Shown: positions 11,627 through 26,990, counted from the stretch's first letter. The stretch: DNA of 64,000 bases from Chrysoporthe austroafricana (GCA_001051155.2 JYIP02000008.1:2232001-2296000); one strand, 5' to 3'. The notes: generated by a model not told the origin, from the letters alone. Program-made: numbers and translations.

Positions 11627-12926
11627 CGTGTCTCCGGGAAGCTTGGTGAGGCCGACCTCCAGCTGCTTATGATGATGGATCCTGCAGAGGCTCGAAAGGT
11701 GGAGTCCCCCTGGCGTGACATAGGACGTCCAGAGAGGCGGCGGTAGCGAGATACTTTATATGCGCAGGAGCAGGTGAGGCACAGCAGCTGCAGGAGACAA
11801 GAAGCAGAGGCAAGGCCGAGGCGAGTCCAGTCAGGCCTAGTGGCAAGGATCACAACCCGTGTCGCCGTCTGCGTGACCCTTTCACGGGCGACGGTGGTCT
11901 ACCTGCATGCCAGGCCTCTGGACCCCTTCCGATACGGGAGTATAGTATCTTCCCCGCATCATGATAATTGGCTCCTGGGGACGAGGATATGGCCAGAGGA
12001 GGATTTTGGACAAGCTGACGAGGTGAGTGGCCTGCGCCTGCCTGCAGGGCACAGCGACGTGGTATGGTTTCTGGCATGGATTGGCATGGTCCCTTCGGCC
12101 CCGAATCCTCCGTGGCATGTGCTACATAGCATGTTCGTTGGTGATGAGGTCGAATGCTGCCTCGTGTGAGGTGCGCATATAACATCCCACTTCTGGGGTC
12201 TCCAGGTCCTGACCCATGCCCCGCTTTTACCCCGGGCCAGCGGGCTGGGAATTGGCTGGCGCTCAACGTGCCAGGAGTACCCCAGGCTAGAGCCTCACCC
12301 CTGCTCCCTGATTGCTGGGATCGCCTGAGGACCCACTCCGCTGCCAAACCTTCGGCTCCGTCTTCCCCGACGCCGGTGCTGGGCCCGACCTACGGTGCTC
12401 GGGTCACCTGAGCGTCGGAGGTCTGAGGCTCTTCTCGTCCAGGACGACACACCCTCAGGTCGCACCAGAGATGGAAGGCCCCAAGGGCGCACCTTCCGAG
12501 CCTTCTCGACGAGTAGCTGGGAAATTACCTAGAGTATGGGGGAATTCCGGCCTTGGTGCGGGGTAGAACTGCCCGCCCCTCACCAAATCCCCACAGCCAA
12601 ACCACCTCCCAGAGGGCCAGGAAATCAGTTTGACGACCCTTCAGGAGCATTTCTCGTGGAATTCGACGCGCAGGTTCCGCAGTTCCACAAGACAGCTGCA
12701 TCTGTCCCGTCTGCTGCCTTCAGACGATGGCTCTCGCCCACAGGTGCCACTCGTTGTGGGCCGCAGGGTGACACTCCGGCAAGGTACAGGCATTGCATCA
12801 CTCCGTGGTTGCAGGGCAGATCACCGCGGGGCGACGACCGCCCTGGCCTAAATACTGCGCACTCCCCTTCCACCGGCCGTCTCTTCTCTCCTCCGGCCCG
12901 TCGCGTCTCTGTTGTGATCCGATCCA
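11627..12926. promoter_or_regulatory. shared divergent promoter region of transporter and beta-galactosidase
   Basis: The 1.3 kb between the two start codons has no supported gene, so both genes must be controlled from here. A TAAATA sequence lies about 75 bases before the beta-galactosidase start. Matches to the degenerate CreA consensus occur (for example GCGGGG near 12823), but no more than expected by chance. Joint induction is an inference from layout. Confidence 0.5.
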
Positions 12927-16198
<3,272 letters not shown>

Positions 16199-16536
16199 GA
16201 AAGTTTTGAGACACAGCTTCACGTATACATAGACCAGATATTATATGTTGAAGAATGGAGCATTTATCAAACAGGTTCCAATGTGATTTAACCCTATATA
16301 GCTACATCAAGCGTGTGATAGCTGGCCGATCAAGACCAAGCCAGAGAAAGGAATGTTCTCTCCAGGCCACTTTCTCTAGCTAAACGAATGACCCTCGACG
16401 GTTGCCAAAGCCAAACCACCAAGGATCAAGGGGGAAACTCAAGAGCCGAACTCATTTTAAGGAGAGCTTGACAGAACTTATAACATATACGCAATAAATC
16501 ATTATTATATTCAGCGCGAGCCCCGCAGTATTACCA
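16199..16536. terminator. convergent 3' region of GH2 and GH3 genes
   Basis: Short gap between two stop codons facing each other. It is AT-rich, and an AATAAA on the plus strand at 16493-16498 may serve as a polyadenylation signal for the beta-galactosidase transcript. No gene is seen. Confidence 0.4.
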
Positions 16537-19446
16537 TTACGATATGGAGAACGTCTGCTGCAGGGGAAGGTCTCTGCTGCTCCTCCCCACGTACACCTGG
16601 TATTCGCCCGTCTGCAGCAGCCACTTCTGAGCCACAACGTCCCAGATGCTCAGGTCCCTCCGCGTCAGCGCGAACTGCACCGTCGCGGTCTCGCCTGCCT
16701 TGATCAGCGGCTTCTCGAACCCGCGCAGCTGCCTCACCGGCACCGCGGCATCGACACCAGCGCCGGGGAGCCCCAGGTACAGCTGCGCGACCTCCTTGCC
16801 GTCCACAGAGCCCGTATTCGTCACCTCGGCGGTCACGAGGACCAACTCGTCCCAGAGATCCGTGGGGCCGCCGGGCGCGACGGTGCCGGTCGGGTACGGC
16901 GCCGTCGAGGTGCTGCCGTTCGTCTCGACGCTGACCCGCAGGTTCGCGTAGGAGAAGGTCGTGTAGCTGAGGCCGAAGCCGAACTCGTAGCGTGGGGTGA
17001 TGTTCAGGGCGTCGAAACGGCGGTAGTCGACGAAGACTCCCTCGGTGAAGTTGGACTGGGGAAAGTGCTGGAACATGCCGGTTAGGGTCTTGTCCGGCGC
17101 GAGCAGTGGCCCGTAGTCGCTCTCGTTGTAAGCCACGGTGTAGGGGAGGCGGCCGGACGGGTTCTCCTTTCCGTAAAGAATGTCGATGAGGGCCTTCCCG
17201 CTGTCCTGGCCCGGCAGGTGCGCAAAGATAATGGCTGTGACGTTGGGGTGGTCGAAGACAACACGGGTGCCCGCGTTGTGGAACACCACGATGGTGTTGT
17301 TGCACTGGTCTGCCACATTGTTGATGAGCCCGTCGGTATAATCGTCTCGGATGGCTGGTCTGTCGTAGCCCTCCGTCGCCCACGTGTTACCGACAACGAT
17401 GCAAGCATCACTCGTCGGGTTGACAAGAGGATTCCCGTTCTCGAAGTCCCAGTAGAGGTCGGTCCCATCTTCGTAAGCCTGGGCTACCAGGGCGTCGAAT
17501 GGGGCGCTGATGAAGCTCTGAGACGTGGTTCCGGATCCGCCACCACTAATGAGCGTACCGTTTGGAGCGATCGAGGAGACTGTCAAGTTCAGATCGCCGA
17601 GGAAGGCCAAATTAAACTCGGTGAGGTTGGCAGACTCCACTCCGCCCGACCAGGCCGAAAAGAGGCCACCCGCGGGAACTCCCTCCTGTGTATTCTGTCA
17701 ACGAGGGCCAGAACATGGTGAACTCTGCAAAAAATGGCACTTACATAGTTGTTTACGTTGGGTACCTTGGCTGAGTATCCAAATATTGAGATGAGCTTCA
17801 TCTCGGCAGACTTCAGAGGAAGGGCTTGGTTGGTGTTCTTGACCAGCACATGACCCTCTACTGCGCCAGCGAGCAATGTCGGCCTGCCACTGGCATTGCG
17901 AGCGTCGACGACCAGATGGGGAGCAGAGAGGTTGGCGGCGAGTCCATAGCCTGGTGACGGAAAGTCTGTTGAGTCTTGGCCGAGCTGGTACCACGACGAC
18001 AAGATCCTATTCGGAAGGGTGGTAAGTCATTGCTCATGGTCAGCTTCTGAATAGTTGGACTTACCTAGTGACCATGTTATCCAGCTGGGTCTCATTGACC
18101 GTGCCATTGCTAATGGCCAGGGTCAGATTGTCACCCCAGACGGTAGAGTCCGGCATAGCAACGTCAAGACCAGCCAGGGCAGAGGCGACGCCAGCGGACT
18201 GGGCATCCCAGTCTGAGACCACGAAGCCTTGGAAGCCAAGCTCGCCCTTCAATAGCCCGTTCAGGGTCTTGCTGTTCTGACAACCCGCGGAATTGTTCAC
18301 CCTGTTGTAGCTGCACATGATATTGGCTGTTCCAGCATAGACAGCATCTTGGAAAGGCCTAATGGGCGTGGCGTGTTAGTAATTGTTCACATAGTTCCAA
18401 TTTAGCGATCATATATGCGTACCAGAGATACAGCTCATGGATCGTCCTGTCATCTATGTTCGAGGAAATTGGCTCGGCCCATGGCGTGTTCGTGGTGGCC
18501 AACCGATGGGTCTCCTGCTCGTAACCCAGGTAATGCTTCGTGCTGGTGATGACCCCATTATCTTGGATACCTGTCACAGACTCGTAGACTAGCTTCCCTG
18601 ACAAGTATGGATCGGGTGAGAAGCCTTGATTGGTACAGGGTCAGCAGAACGCTCATAGGGGGGAAAGGAAGCTCGGGGGAGGAGGCGTACCCTCCCAGTT
18701 CCTGCCTCCCTCAACCACCCGGCCCGCTGGCCCAACGACTGGGCCCAGTAATATATTCACGCCCTTTGTCCTGGCCTCGCCGCCGATATAGTAGCCTCGG
18801 TTGTACGTCAATTCCTTGTTCCAACTGGCAGCGGCGTGTATACCGGGTGCCCACGCGGTCACGTAGTCCGTACTGCCTACACCGCTCCCGCTATCCTTCA
18901 GACACATGCCTGGGAACCCCAGACGAGGCATACTCGCGATCATTCCCGAGCATCCCGTGTTAGTAGATACTCCACTAGTGAGGTTGACCTATGGTAGATC
19001 ATCAGCGAGGGCTCTGTAACGCTTCTTCCGCCACGAGTGATGGGAAAATATATATGTAAGCGCAGAATATGTGGAGTGACTGCAAAAATTTGAAAACTTC
19101 AAGGTCTTCAGATATGTTCATCTCAATGCAAGTTGACCTATCTCATTTAGGATCCTCGAAAGGTGACGCACCTTTTCTTCAATAGTCATCTGTTCGAGGA
19201 GGGCTTTCGCCTTCGTGACAGCAGCTGACCAGGCTCCATTTGAATCTTGCTGGGCTGTAATGAGCACGAGTTAGGACATCTCAAGCCTATATTAGCCGGA
19301 GTGATCAAATCCGTAGACTCACGTGTAGGATACACTGGTTCAGATTGGCCGTAGAAGTATGTGTCCTCAGTGACGATATACTCAGCTCCAGCATGTTGAC
19401 TGAGAGCCGCCGTAGTGGCGAGGCAGGCAAGAACGGATCGTTTCAT
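16537..19446 (-). CDS. secreted GH3 beta-glucosidase
   Basis: Family GH3 enzyme of 806 residues that releases terminal glucose from beta-glucosides such as cellobiose. Seven exons: 19446-19323, 19254-19172, 18988-18691, 18624-18423, 18358-18065, 18006-17745 and 17694-16537; all phases agree. A signal peptide ([16 protein letters not shown], cleavage near AGA-EY) indicates secretion. The (alpha/beta)8 domain carries [10 protein letters not shown] and the nucleophile D285 in [10 protein letters not shown]. The second sandwich domain begins after the [10 protein letters not shown] region and includes [15 protein letters not shown] fibronectin-III-like C-terminal domain ([20 protein letters not shown]) ends the protein. 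Many N-glycosylation sequons fit an extracellular enzyme. It converges on the GH2 gene. Family GH3 also contains xylosidases, so the exact substrate is inferred. Confidence 0.92.
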
Positions 19447-22165
19447 CGTAATTGGGGGACATTAAGCTGATGCTTGCAGCGTGATCAATTAGCGTTGTAT
19501 TGCCGTGAGAATATGGCAGCAATAGCTCACTTAAATAAAATCCTTCAGAACAACAAGGCAGATGTACAAAAAAAAAAAAAAAAAAGGGGGACGGAGATGC
19601 AGCAGGGGTCAAAGTATGAGGAGTATGCACATGTAAGGACCTCATATAGGTGAAAACAGTAGATGTAAGGTAACACTCGAGAAAGGCAAAGTTTCGAAGA
19701 GGCTAGACTTACAAACAGGCAAGGAACGACCCCAGGTGGACCAGGGGACAGGAACAGAATCCAAAAAGATGGAGATTCTGAGTATTAACTTTCTGTCCCA
19801 GCGTCGAGGGGTGGGGGCCTTCAGTAGCGCGAGCTGATCTTCAACACTAGAGGGATCGTAGTCCGCACTTCGCTCTTTCATCAGACACAGTCCACAATCA
19901 ACTCTGAATCACGACAACGCAAAAGGATCTGGGCAGTCGAGACAGGTCTTATATCACGACGTCCGCAACGGGCACGTCGAGGGTTCCCAGTCACCGGTCA
20001 AGGCGACTGAGTCCACCTTGCCGCTTTGAGGCTTCCATGATCTTGATGGGATGCTCTCGGCGCCGCTTCGGTGATACTCATGATCCATTAACGATCGCTA
20101 GCCCGGATATTGGTGCCCTCAACTGAGGGTTCGAGGACAGAAAACTACGACGCCCCTCTGGGTGGTAGCGGAGAAGCAGTAAGCTATTGGCCATAATGGG
20201 GTCGACTCCACGGCTTGGGGTGCTGCTGCCGGCAAATCATCGGGATATCATCTTGGCGCAGCCATCTCGTTGGTTTTCATCCTCGGCTCGTGCAGGACCT
20301 GGTAATGGCAGCCATCTTGCATCGCACCGCATTATCCCGACATAGCGGTACGAACCAAGAAAGATCTCGCGTTAGTCTGTCCATATGTGGGTCGAGCAAC
20401 GGTGTGAGGATGTTCGAAAGTGTGGGGCACTGGGGTCACAAGATCAACCCCGTCTTCTTCGAGGACTTCACCGAGTCCACCCCGGTGCTGCTATCATGCG
20501 GTCTGGTAATCTAGTAACGAGGCTGGCGTTGGACATCGCAAATCGCCGGCTCTCGGCTATTGCGCTCTGCATGAACTCTCCCTTTTATGCGGGGCAGACC
20601 CACTCGAATAGAAAAGATGGGCGGGCCTCGTGGTCGCGCGTGGAGCCCCGCATTCCGCAACCTCACCTCCACGGCCCCACTGGCCGTGATCGGTCATATA
20701 AGCGCCACGCATTCGAAGGCTCTAGAGACTACCTAGGTGCCAATATACGGGCCAAGCCCCCGAGAAGAGCTGAGATTGCGTAGGGACTTCAGGACGGGAT
20801 TTGTTCTGGAGCCCGAGATCTAGAATTCTAATTCGGTCTACCTTTTGAGTTATGCATGCTTGTTGTCGAGAAAAACTGCAGTAGTTGTCTCACATTCATG
20901 GACTTCAAAATCTACTGTGCCCTAGACTTCGCCTATATTATCCATCGTGGGGTCGTCTCTACGACTTTAAACCATTCATCACTTGGCTGGGGGTACGCGG
21001 TTTCATTCCACTGAAGTGTGGCCTAATTTTTCATTGTACAAACGTGGCTGTTTCGTCAATGGGCGGCTTCTCGTCTCTGCACTGGCTATATGTATGACTT
21101 GTCGACGACTAGGTAGCCAGAAGTCTTGGATGTGCATTATATAGTGTACCACAGCTCTAGAGATTTCAAATGCCAGAGTGTGGATCTGTCATTTGATCAG
21201 AAGTAGAGAATTGGCATGTTTCCATGAGTAAATAACTCGCCCATATTGTAATACTGTGGTTCTGAGAAGAATCTACCAGAGAGAACATGAAACTCCTTTT
21301 TTTGATAAAACAAAGAAGGAAAAGAAAAGACACACACAGAGAGAGACAGAGAGAGAGAGGAAAAGGGTAGATAGGCTTTCTCTCATGATGCCGGTGTCTC
21401 GAACATATTGGTCCGTTGCGTTTGTCTGTCTCTGCGACTTTCTAAACAAGATCCATCATTCGCTTTTGAATAGCATTGGGAGCAATCACGTTTGTTTAGA
21501 AACTTATGGAAGGACAAACATCTCATGACATCAAATATTGTATCGGCTGATAGAACCATAAAAGGGAGGAGAGCCTAGATGAAAATATTAGCACCATTGT
21601 ATCTTGCATTCGGTTTACATTCCTCCACTCCACCTCCGAAACTTTCATTGCTGAAGGCCTGGTTTGCGACCAAGATCTCTACAATAAGACTGAGCTGACC
21701 TCTGCGTTTCCTGTGGCAAGCCCACTATGGTGCAAGGCTGAGAGCTCGCGACCAATGAGAAAACGCGGTTGAAATCTATCCTGGGCGGTGACCAATCACA
21801 GAACACCTCTTGCCTGTGTTGTTGAGATAATGCAGACAGAGGAACGAACGACAATTGGACAACGGTCACCATGATAATATATGTTCACTAAACTATAGCA
21901 CAATATCGATTAAACAATGGATAGCATTCAAACTAGATATTAATTGTCACCTATACAGTGGGCAAATTTAGCGTTCATTCCCTACAGTACTAGTCTTCAT
22001 TACTATATAACCTCCCTCCCTCCGGCGCTTTTCTCAACTCTTCCCACCCTCAGATCCTTGCGACCAACATATAGTTCGGTTCCCAGTCTTATTCAATGAC
22101 TATTAACCGAGCTCGAAGTACAGTACCTATCAATACCCTGGCCGTTCTCAACCCACACCACCAAA
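19447..22165. other. 2.7 kb intergenic region
   Basis: No firm gene is present. On the minus strand a short frame at 19881-19642 (MKERSADYDPSSVEDQ...) has a TATA-like GATATAAGA upstream and a GTAAGT donor-like site near its end, but no family match. A run of 18 A lies at 19568-19585. A purine-rich GA tract lies around 21340-21365. The right end is the promoter of the repeat-protein gene. Confidence 0.5.
22004..22010 (+). promoter_or_regulatory. TATA box of the repeat-protein gene
   Basis: TATATAA, 156 bases before the start codon at 22166, followed by a C/T-rich stretch typical of fungal core promoters. This supports the view that the downstream open frame is transcribed. Confidence 0.5.
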
Positions 22166-22741
22166 ATGGTCGCTTCATACAACATCGACTTTATGCCCGG
22201 CGCCCTCGCCTGGCTCGGCTCTAGCCTGGACGCTGCACGTCTCCAACCTAACGACCACCGCGATATCATTACCAACCGCGAACTCCAGACTTCCCCTGTT
22301 GCCCTCAGCAAGCGGGAGACTACCAAGAGGGCCAGAAAACTCACAATCTATGCCCCCCCCCCAATCGGCGGCCGAGATCTCGGCATCAGCATCGAGAAGC
22401 CCAGCGATGCCATTATGGATGTACCAGGCGCCGTCCGCCCCTCCACTTCAGTCTTTAGACCTCAGCTTCTCATCAATACCACCTCAGCGGTGAAGAACGA
22501 GCCCGTGTGCCCTCCCCAGCGCCTATTCAGCCTCCGGGTGGACATCAACACTGCCGCCGCCGTCAAGAACGAGCCCGTATACACTCCTCGGCACCCGTTC
22601 AGCCTCCAGGAGAATATCAATACTGCCGCCGCCGTTAAGGACGAGCCCATCTTCACCGCGACCGACACGGCCGGCGCTGTCAAGAATCAGCCCATGCGGC
22701 ATGCACATGACCGTGTTGCCAATACCGGTGTCTGGTTCTGA
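22166..22741 (+). CDS. orphan protein with 24-residue repeats carrying SUMO-acceptor-like motifs
   Basis: Intron-free 191-residue protein that I do not recognise. It has no signal peptide or membrane segment. Residues 49-60 are basic (KRETTKRARK), resembling a bipartite nuclear signal. Residues 103-150 are two 24-residue repeats beginning INT, followed by a shortened third (151-167) and a remnant (168-176). Each contains AVKNEP or AVKDEP (Lys 110, 134, 158), which fits the SUMO consensus psi-K-x-E. The last copy has AVKNQP (Lys 173), which breaks the consensus. The start has a good context (CACCAAAATGG) and a TATA box lies upstream. The sequence is GC-rich and codon-like at third positions, which favours a real gene. 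Function is unknown; a nuclear, SUMO-modified or SUMO-binding protein is a guess from the motifs. Confidence 0.6.
   Translation: MVASYNIDFMPGALAWLGSSLDAARLQPNDHRDIITNRELQTSPVALSKRETTKRARKLTIYAPPPIGGRDLGISIEKPSDAIMDVPGAVRPSTSVFRPQLLINTTSAVKNEPVCPPQRLFSLRVDINTAAAVKNEPVYTPRHPFSLQENINTAAAVKDEPIFTATDTAGAVKNQPMRHAHDRVANTGVWF
22472..22666 (+). repeat. 72-base coding tandem repeat
   Basis: Two full 72-base units (22472-22543, 22544-22615) and a 51-base partial (22616-22666) encode the INT..AVK(N/D)EP repeats. The units keep reading frame and vary mainly outside the AVKxEP core. Confidence 0.85.
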
Positions 22742-23399
22742 GGAGCGTTTCCAACCAAGGGCCAACGAGGATCGAGGCCAATTACCTGTGGAAAGGTCTG
22801 CAGGCGTTATTGTGAGGTGGGCGTCCCTCGAGTAGACTCTGTGGAGAAGCTCTCTAGGAGTAGATCAAGGAATTGACGGGTACATGGTGAAGGCATTTGG
22901 GGTTCTGAGGCATCTGTCAGCTCGAGAGCTTGCCAAGCGCATAGAGAATGGTTCGAGGTATGGAAGCAAAAAGCGCCCAGGGGCGGTCGGAGGATAGGAA
23001 CTTACACGAAGATCCAAGTATTGGAAAGGCGAGATTCAGGCATGTTCAGTCGGATAACTCGACAAATTCACGAATAGGTACATCGAAATGCATCGAAAGT
23101 ATGTGCCGCAAGTTCTCTCCTTGGGCTCAAGGTGAATGCCGTCATATGCTCACTATCCTGTGCCCTAAGAGCAAACGCTCGTCTGGTATCTGTCTGAAAG
23201 TCATAGAAGAAAGGAACGCTCACGTCTGTCCAAGCAAACCGATTGGGAATATACCGAAGGGTGTACAGTTTCTCTGCACGCCGTATCCTGCCATGACGCC
23301 GCCCCAGTATCCTGCCTCTTGAAATTCCCACTCTACCCGATCGCCATCGCGCTGGAAAGAAACCTGATAGTTGGACCTTTAGATGTTTGGTCGCATATC
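22742..23399. other. intergenic region
   Basis: 3' flank of the repeat-protein gene and of the mitochondrial protein gene, which is convergent. No gene or distinctive structure is seen. Confidence 0.5.
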
Positions 23400-24738
23400 C
23401 TATCGCCTGGGCCTCTGATTGTATGGACTTATCGACCTCAAGTTCATGGTGACTGAGTCCTGGTGGAATTGGTCCGTCTTCGGGTGATACCAGGCGAACA
23501 CGTCAATGAATACCCGTCCCTTGGGCGAATCTAGAGCAACCATTCCGTGCACTGCCACCGACCCTCGGGGTGGGTAGTATCGAAGTGGCTTCCACGCCCG
23601 CCTATATCTCTCTATGAAGGCCATCCAGGGACCTGATCCCTTACCGACCAGTTCCGAATAGTACGGTATGTTCTCTTTCGTCAAAGATCGGCCAGCCTCC
23701 TTCGACGACTCGGTCTTGCCAACAGCCGCAGGGTTCGAGGCGGCCGATGGCTCGGACTCAGATGAGGAAGCTGAGGTAGCAGAGGAGGCAGCAGATGACG
23801 AACTCGCTGCTGTGCTGCCATCAGCAGTCTGTCGTGCGCCCAGTTTGTTGAGGGTCTTTGCAATTTCTGGATTGGGCCCTGATGTGTTGATCTCTTTGCC
23901 CCCTGGTTGATATCCGAAGTACTTGGCCACTTTCGATACATTCTGTTTCACCATGGCCTTAGCGAAAGCGTATGAGGCGCTGGCCACGGGATATGGCATG
24001 AGAACTCGATCGAGCAAGGCCTTTGTTCTTGCGTCGACCTTCTGTGACTTCACGACAAGACCCTCGTCGTTCCACTCCACACTGCGAGCACTTATCAGCT
24101 TAGGTCCAACAGGAGACATCCCGCGACAGAGTCAAGAGCAACTTACCCCCACCGAACAAATTCGGGAGGTGGCTTTTCCGGAAACGATATTATCAACCAT
24201 CTAGGCCCCAACTGGAAACCCTCTCCCTTCTTTGCCCATTTCTCCACAAAGGGGTTCTTCTCGGCCGCCTTTTTGACCATGACGCTCAGGTCATCTTTGA
24301 CCCTCTGCCGTAGCTTTTCGTCCTTGTTGAACTCGATAAAGCTCTGCCATTCCTCCCCAGCGCCAGCGTAGGGGGCAGGCTGGATCTGCTTCTCGGTGAA
24401 GGGAAAGGGAATAAACAAGGGCTCGACTTCCTCTTCGAGGCCTTTCGGTAATGGGCGAGGATCGAGGTTCTTGAGAGGCAGGAAGGCGATCCCATCCCAA
24501 ACGTAGAGACAAACGCCCGCGATCATACCGTACGTCGCAGCTTTTCTGAAGCCGGCTTGTCGTCAGCAAGGCTGCGGGCGCGGAAGGCAGGGAAAGCGTG
24601 AACGAACCTGATCATGCCCCTCTTGGACTGTATCTTGACCTGGTGCAGGGTGACCTGCTCGCCAGAGGAGACTGCGCCCGCGATCCTGGGTGTTGCCCAT
24701 GCCCGGCCCGGACTTCGGCTGAGTGCTTGACGAAACAT
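23400..24738 (-). CDS. conserved mitochondrial membrane protein of unknown function
   Basis: Protein of 403 residues from exons 24738-24608, 24545-24147 and 24081-23400 (introns 62 and 65 bases; donors GTTCGT and GTAAGT). The N-terminus (MFRQALSRSPGRAWATPR) is Arg/Ser/Ala-rich without acidic residues, as in mitochondrial presequences. One hydrophobic segment follows at about residues 50-66 (YGMIAGVCLYVWDGIAFL), so a single-pass inner-membrane protein facing the matrix or intermembrane space is plausible. The region after it (PFVEKWAKKGEGFQLGPRW; RYYPPRGSVAVHG; SPKGRVFIDVFAWYHP) looks like a folded conserved domain, interrupted by a Ser/Ala-rich linker at about residues 265-300. It resembles uncharacterised proteins kept across filamentous ascomycetes. 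I cannot assign a function. It is divergent from the Vps3844 gene. Confidence 0.75.
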
Positions 24739-25422
24739 GACCCTGAGCCTCCGCCGCAAAGGCTCTTACTTGAGGAAAGTGGCTTTGGGGAGAAGAGAAG
24801 GCGCGCCAGGTGCAGGCGGCCGCGGCACAGGACAACCCAAACCTCGAGGCGGGTTTCGGAGTCGATGCTGGGGAACCTCGATGGCCAAGGGCCTGAGCGT
24901 GCTCTGCTCGTCAGGGCCTTTTGCGGCTGTCGCGTGAGTGAATCACTAGGTGCGCCACCTCTGTCTGAACCGAGTCAAATGAGCAATGGACGGAGAAGGT
25001 TGTACGAAGAGAATCGAGAAACAAGGCGTTGTTGTCGGGTCGGGGCGAAAAGGCAGCGCTATGCAGTGTACTGTGGTAAGTCTGAACTGGACGACGTCGG
25101 GACATAGACAGGCGGCGTCCCGAGGCGGCACACGGTTCTTGTGGAAGCCTTATCGCCGATCAAGGCCCAAGGCACTGCGGACGTACTGAGTAAGGGACCC
25201 GCCAGCGCAGCCAAAGGCGTGCCGGGGGCGAGGTACGTACCGTTTCCCTGCAACACGGACCAGCTCAGCCTGGGATCCTGCCGCTGGGTGCTACTATCTT
25301 GGGCGTCATACGCGCAGCTTGACAAGCTCCTTCAACGACCTGGCCTCCTCCATCCATCGCCGTCAACATTCAACCCACCTCGACACCTCCCATCCGCCAG
25401 GTGTCAACAGTCCGCTCTCAAC
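24739..25422. promoter_or_regulatory. divergent promoter region, mitochondrial protein / Vps3844
   Basis: 684 bases between two start codons on opposite strands. It must hold both promoters. No distinct site stands out. Confidence 0.4.
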
Positions 25423-26681
25423 ATGAGGCTTCTCAGCAGGCTGGCAGTTGCTGGCCTTGCAGGTGTTGCCAGTGCTGCAACGAGCGAGCCTGCCGAGGTT
25501 TACATCTTCTCGAAATCTACTCTATCCTCCTCCTCGAATCCTCACATACCACGACAGGTCGCGAGGGACATCGTGCTCTCAAGGGTCGGCGGCCAGACAC
25601 ACTTGGGCGACCTGCCAGAGTCGATCACTACCGACGAGGCTCTGTCATACATCTCGCAGTACGGAAGGCCGCCCAAGCCGCTGTTTGGGGATGCCGCATC
25701 CTCATCAGCTGGGGGCATCACCCCGTCACAGCTGGTCATCATGCTCGAGGGTGTCGACCAGGGCAATGCGAAGAAACTGAGAAAGGAACTTAAGTCCCAG
25801 GGATCCGAACCTGCCTTCGCCATAGCAGACCCTCCATCGGCCAAGGCCAACAAGTACCTCGTCGACGTCGAGCTGTCATCTGTTTCTGGATCCTGTGACA
25901 TTGCAGCTGCCATCAACCCCTACGACAGCTGCTGGAGTGGCCTGTCTCTCGTCGTGAAGTATGATGTTAGCAAGGTGAGCTCTATATCATAGCTATAACT
26001 GTCTACCTACAGACCGCGATGCTGACTGACGCCCGGCAGAACCCAAGCACTCTCGACGTCCTCATCGACAACATCACGCCCCTTCGTAGCGCCTTGTCCT
26101 CCGACACCCTCGAGACGGTCCTGATCCTTCTGCCCGAGAGCAGCCGCTCCTCACAGCATGCCTCCTGGACTACCAACGTCCCCAGTGAGCTCCGCCGTCG
26201 TGTCGAGATGCCCCTTAGCGGTATTCAGGCCAAGCCCGTTGTCGTGCCCGGCAGTGGCAACGAGGACCTCTCCTCCTCCCCTGCCTTCTCATTCGCCTCC
26301 CAATCCCCGTCCAAGATGAATCTCGGCTGCTTCTCGAGCTACAACAGCTGCGTGACTGCTACAAACAACTGCACGGGCCACGGGTCCTGCTTGGACAAGT
26401 ACGCCCAGAACACCGAGAGCGGCCAGGAGGGCGACAAGCAGTGCTTCGTATGCTACTGCAAGTCGACCAAGACGCACCCGGAGGATGATACTGATTACCA
26501 GCACACTCACTGGGGTGGAGCTTACTGCCAGAAGATTGATGTGAGCTCGCCTTTCTGGTTGCTGGCTGGCACGAGCATTATCCTTGTAGGGCTAGTGACA
26601 GGCACGATCGCTATGTTGTTCAACGTAGGCGAAGAGAAGCTACCGGGTGTCATTGGCGCCGGTGTGTCGAGGTCGAAGTAA
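25423..26681 (+). CDS. Vps3844-like ER/endomembrane protein (DUF3844)
   Basis: Type I membrane protein of 397 residues, from exons 25423-25974 and 26040-26681 (intron 65 bases, phase 0). A signal peptide (MRLLSRLAVAGLAGVASA) starts it. A luminal domain follows, then a Cys-rich EGF-like module at about residues 280-345 (CFSSYNSC...CTGHGSC...CFVCYC...YCQKID). One transmembrane helix (FWLLAGTSIILVGLVTGTIAMLF) and a short cytoplasmic tail end the protein. This order matches the fungal Vps3844/DUF3844 family, annotated as vacuolar-sorting or ER membrane proteins. Its molecular role is poorly known. The gene converges on NTR2 with 309 bases between the stops. The start at 25423 was chosen because the signal peptide begins there; the frame is open further upstream. 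Confidence 0.88.
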
Positions 26682-26990
26682 GCCAGGCAGAGAGCGATGA
26701 GGAGAGTGAGAACGGCAGCGGGTATAAGGAGAGCGGCGGAACTCGAGGTTGGCGGTTGATCGCATCTAGACGAAGTTGGAAAAGGACACACAACAAATGG
26801 CTGACTCGGAGAGGGTGTATCATATTGTTGGTGTATTGGTATTACGGCGTTAGCATGGGAAGCACATTCTCGTTTTGCATCCTCCTGTTAGAAACGGAAA
26901 CATAACGGATCTTTCAGAATGTCCATCGATGAAGTTTGACCACGACAGGAATGTCACGGGCTTTGGTGTCTATCTATTAGTTGTTGGGTA

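Noticed and set aside
11627..12926. CreA (SYGGRG) matches between permease and beta-galactosidase
   Set aside because: The motif is so degenerate that several matches are expected by chance in 1.3 kb; no clustered or conserved pair stands out.
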